In this document: positions 59,742 through 64,000 of the stretch, piece by piece
Position numbering within the stretch: position 1 is the stretch's first letter
Layout: each line of letters begins with the position of its first letter
DNA from: Plantago major
Taxonomy: Eukaryota > Streptophyta > Magnoliopsida > Lamiales > Plantaginaceae
Direction: 5' to 3'
Length of the DNA stretch: 64,000 bases
Assembly: GCA_026545765.1 (NCBI GenBank)
Contig: CM048843.1
Coordinates: 1,736,001-1,800,000, forward strand
The notes under the pieces: model-generated
Seen by the model: the letters and a program-made list of their open reading frames with translations, nothing else
Told to the model about the DNA's origin: nothing
Databases searched by the model: none
Program-made: the position numbers and the translations under genes

Positions 59742-62700
59742 TGTGCTGTACGTAATATAAAAAAGTGAAATATAATATTCTACAAGTGGGTTTTAAAAAG
59801 GTCAAATATTAATAAATTAACTCCTTAATCAAAAACATGAGAGAACATACTATCGCGGGAAGTGAGCTACTAACGCGTATTTATTATGTACCTATATACA
59901 CTATATAACACGTAACACGATAACACGGAAGGTGCCTAGAAAAGTAAGCACACTACCTTCACCACTTTTATTTGTTTAAGTATTAGAAGTTATAGTTGTT
60001 TCAATCCATTTTTTCATAAATACACACACCTTTATGATAGGTAACCCTTTCCAGACTAATAGCAATTTACTACTATCATTTCTTATTAAGGTATAGAACA
60101 CTTTTAACTACCCAAAGCTATCGATCTGTGTTTGCCTCTTAATAAGTTACTTTTTACTGTTACACCGGAGAAGATCCAATAACAAAGTATGTCAAATCAT
60201 AATAACTTCTAGTAATAGAGTCACGAAATTCCAATACTAATGCTAACAAATTCTGGTGTTTTTTTAGTATAATGTTCCTGATATTCCCTTCACCCAAAGT
60301 TTACTTTATTGTTCCTACAAATTAGAATTATAAGAGATTATGATTTTATATACAAAACTTTCTAACTTATTTTCTTATTTACCCACAAGTATACAATCCA
60401 TTTCTGTCTCTCTTTTAGAACCCTATAAATAAATTCTTTAGCTCTCATACATAATATCTTTGCAGGACCATGCTCTAGTATACCCCGGTAATTGTGTTTG
60501 TTGGTAAAACTTGGTTCTTTAGTATAATTTTATAAAAAGGAGGTCTTCCTAAGCTATTCACGTAATTCAATCTAAAGTTAATGCTATCTATTCTAGTCTA
60601 TATCTACACCAAAGTATACTGTACACAATTTTATATGTTTGTTTTAGTATGCGCTTCTATGGAAGATGTATAAAGTAAGTGTCTTTCCTATGCTTGGTGT
60701 CCTTAGGGTTACCTTATAAATATGAATGTCCTATTACTATTTCCAGCTCTATTTAACCTTCTCCTTATGAAATGGAATCTTTTACGTACTTTTTGTTTTT
60801 GGCTTGTAAGTAAAGTGGGCAGTTATCAATAAATTTAAAGTATATAGATTAAAGGAGGATAATATAATTTCCTAACGCGGTGTACTTAAGTAAGTATCCG
60901 TTCTTGTTTTAATATAAGTAACCAAACAAGTCCGAATATAGAAGATCATAATTCACTCCAGTTTCAAGAGATTTCCGTTACTTAAAGTTTACCAAGTTTT
61001 TGGTTCAGTTTAGTGTGTCCTAATTTGGATTTCTTGTTTTTTTAATGTAAAAACTATACTTCACCCTTTGTTTAAATCTAGCTAGAAAGTAGGCTGTTTG
61101 TTAATTAGCTACGAATTCTGTTATTTCTGTGCATAGATTTTTTTTAATTCTACCAAATACACCTTTTTTAGTACTTACTCTATAAACTAGACTTCGTCCC
61201 GGTCAGTTCAGTTATTTATTCATATACATATAATATTCCTAATTCTAAGATTAAAATCTAGAAGGATCCACGCAGAGTTGTACTATACAGGGATTGTAGA
61301 ATATGCTTTTTAGGGTTTTAGAAAGAGATGCGTGATACCAAAATTTAGCTTATTATAATATTACTCTTGTTGGTAGAAAAGTGATTTCCTTGTCCCTTTC
61401 TACTAGATAGACTCGAATTTATGCAACAAGGTTATGCCATGAACAAACAAAAAGAAGAAATTAAGTAAACCGGGTTTCTAAAGTGTCCTGGAAGATTACA
61501 TCCTAAGAAAATAATGCTATATTACAATATTATTACAATAATAGGCAAAAGACTCTTTTCAAAATTATGGTTTCTTTTATAGCAGCAAGTTACTTATCCC
61601 AACTAGAACAGGATAAAGTAAACGATGTCCTCCATTCCCAACCGATTTTTCTGATACTGCATTTCCAATTGGTAGCTACGATCCAACAAAAAATTTAGAT
61701 ATTCGTTTCCTTATCCAAAAGTATATTCTACATTTGTTGAGTTTTTGTATAGGATGTTTCTATTATTTTATTAGGACTAAAGCATCTGTGCACTACGTCT
61801 TTTCTGTAAGATAGATAGTTGGTATCCCTTGAATAATTAGGATGAGATTAATACCTCTGATGAAGTGCTAATGATTTCTTGTGCTTGGAGTAAATGCTGG
61901 AGAACACTTCCTTACTCGGAATATTTACTAAAAACAGAGCAATTTATGTGCTTTTCAAACTAGTAAACTAGTGTTGTTTTCTTTCCCTCCTCCTTTAAAC
62001 TATGCAACACGCTTTGAAATGAAATGTCTAAGTTTATTCCTGGTCCTTATATTGAATAAAATTACGGGTCTGCCCTTGATTTGTTCAGCATGTTGGGTAG
62101 TATTTATTATGCTCCTAGAGGTTTAGCTTTTATACCTATTTATTCATTAATGAAAGTATAGGGCGAGGATTACCAAATTAGTTTCTACTCTACTGGGAGG
62201 ACTAGTTCTTGTGAGTATGAGAGACTTTCTGGAAATAGAATAACTCCGCACTTTCCTTAGGTACATTAATTAAAATATAAACAAGACCTCTCTTCTTTGA
62301 TTGGCTTAAGTAAATAATAATAAGACTAAACCTGTGTCATTCTTGGGATAATTATCTTCTTAGTGATCTCCCATTTATATACTCTATAGAGAAATATACG
62401 GCCTTGTATTTGTCCTTACTTTAATTTTTTAACACGCATAATATTTTTGATTTTTAAAAGATTCCTTATAATGTCTAGCTTGTGTGACCAATATAAAAAT
62501 AATGTATTACATATTACAGAAAGCTTTTCGCTATAAAAAGGAGTTTGCCGGGCAACAATTAAAGGGTTCCTTCTCTATGTCCACTATTCTATATTTTTCT
62601 GAGTTAGAGTGTAAAGTAGCTCTCGGACCCTAATGTATGATTTCTTTAGCCAAGCTCCTTACTTAATAATTAAGATCCGTGTATTTTTTTTATTTATAGA

Positions 62701-64000
62701 GAGAATACTCCCATTTCCCATTAATCCATATATTTCTTTTTTGGGCAGTAAACAACGAAAGGTCTGGTCAAATCTTGTATCATAAGGGCATCCACGAATT
62801 ACTACTAACAGGGATGCTGAAATATCGAACCCTTACGTACAAATTAGATCCTTTACTTTAGTGAGTTCTATATACCACCGGTGGTGGTGGTTTGCGAGAT
62901 CGAATAATATTCAATAATGGCTTTTCCTTTCATTTTTCAGCCCATAACCTTTGTTCTAACCTAGTAGATTTAATAAAAAATAATATAGGTTAAGCTTCGC
63001 TACATTCTATTCATTATATACTCAATCAAGAACACAATATCAAATTCAAAAAAAGTATAAATGCAAGAATGCCTTTAATAATTAATAATAATATAATGCC
63101 CTAAAGTACCAGTGCTCTACTGTCTTATTTTTCTAGGAAATTCTATTTTTCTGTTTTGCAAGGCCTCTTCTCTTATATTAACAAAACCAGAGTGTCCTCG
63201 TCAGGTCTTTTCTCATTTCTTCGAGGTTATTGGATTACCTGTAATTGCAGAATTCTTTCTATCTTTACTATGTTACTGACTTATTTATACTGATTAACTT
63301 AAACTAAGTTTGCACTTGCTTTGTGTTAATGGACCCAATTTATTTCGTGAAATTTATTGCTAACCCTTACACATTCAATCCTTAACAAAAGTTCACCCTA
63401 GAGAGAACACTGTAGACAAATCGTAGAAACGAGGAATGCGGTATAGTTTACTTTTACTTGTTTTTTATTTCATTAAATATCCACGCTTATTTAGTGGATT
63501 TCCTCTTCCGTGCTTTGTTATATTGCTTACCTTACGAACTCTGCCTATGTTTCTTGTATTTACTGATCTATATAAAATCTAACCATGTAACACTTGCCTA
63601 TCATTTTACTCTATCTAGCCAAATTCCTACAGAGTTCTGTTTTTGGGTTCTTTTTTTTTCTGTGGGTAACCCTTTCCTTTGTAGGTAAGTGTGTTTTTAA
63701 GCTTGTCAAGAACAATAAAAAAGGAGTACAGAGGAGTAAAGATAAGACAGAACCCAACAAGTTAAAAGAGGCGAGGCTTCGTGAAATTCTATAAGACACT
63801 TATTTCTTAAGTGGAAGATAATGACAATTGCTGCCAGTCCACTACTACTTATAAAGTTGTAATTGATGTTGTGGCAAATACTATTACGCTGCATCTTTTC
63901 CGAAGTTATTTTTTATAAGAGAACTTTCTTCCGTGGTATATGCATAGTACACAAAAAAAATAAGATAATATGAAAGCAAAAATCAGAGCGTATGGTGTCA
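59739..64000. other. 4.26-kb block with no recognised gene or element
   Basis: I read both strands and found no coding stretch of more than about 60 codons until 63458, no TIR, LTR or poly(A) tail, no tRNA and no internal repeat. The block is AT-rich but has few long A or T runs, unlike most intergenic DNA in this window. The short frames near 63458-63894 have no family resemblance. Confidence 0.5.

Overview
The window is nuclear DNA of a flowering plant, almost certainly a eudicot. It has spliced genes with GT-AG introns, a DYW-type PPR gene, a Solanaceae R1-like NB-LRR, HMGB and bromodomain genes, and nested plant transposons (copia, LINE, CACTA, Stowaway, Tourist, Helitron end, Ulp1-type element). 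The R1-like NB-LRR hints at an asterid, perhaps Lamiales, but that is a weak inference. There are no bacterial-style operons, CRISPR arrays, rRNA genes or convincing tRNA genes.

Layout. 1-1471 (-): most of a PHT1 phosphate transporter, running off the left edge. 2190-2340 (-): decayed copy of a DYW tail behind the intact PPR-DYW gene at 2868-5457 (-). 5587-6865: a TIR element rich in AGAACATTA repeats, then AT-rich DNA. 8616-10664 (+): six-exon gene matching Arabidopsis At5g43822. 10830-11470: relic LRR piece. 11786-14455 (+): intact R1-like NB-LRR. 14679-15730 (-): broken P-class PPR gene resembling At5g43820, the Arabidopsis neighbour of At5g43822. 16395-17035 (-): RNase H-like relic. 17060-23807 (-): copia element with both LTRs and an AGGTA target duplication. 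23855-24423: TIR element. 24538-24837 (-): LINE fragment. 25802-27509 (+): HMGB gene, tail to tail with a TANGO2-family gene at 27978-29209 (-). 30063-31648: two Harbinger-type elements. 32208-35350: CACTA element with a doubled left end. 38008-41283 (+): nine-exon bromodomain gene. 41769-46790 (-): decayed L1-type LINE.

46944-59740 is repeat-dominated: a Stowaway MITE, dispersed repeats, RNase H relics, G-rich tandem repeats, a Helitron 3' end at 51254, and a decayed Ulp1-associated transposon gene (54297-59672). The introns of that gene are built from one repeated motif, and one exon is split by a 946-bp solo LTR whose removal would restore frame. From 59739 to the right edge (4.26 kb) I recognise nothing.

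The host genes are unrelated housekeeping, organellar RNA, transport and immunity genes and do not form a pathway. I see no clear new biological system. The best leads are decay of the At5g43820-like gene beside its conserved partner, the shared intron repeats of the Ulp1-type gene, the double-ended CACTA element, and the unexplained right-hand block.
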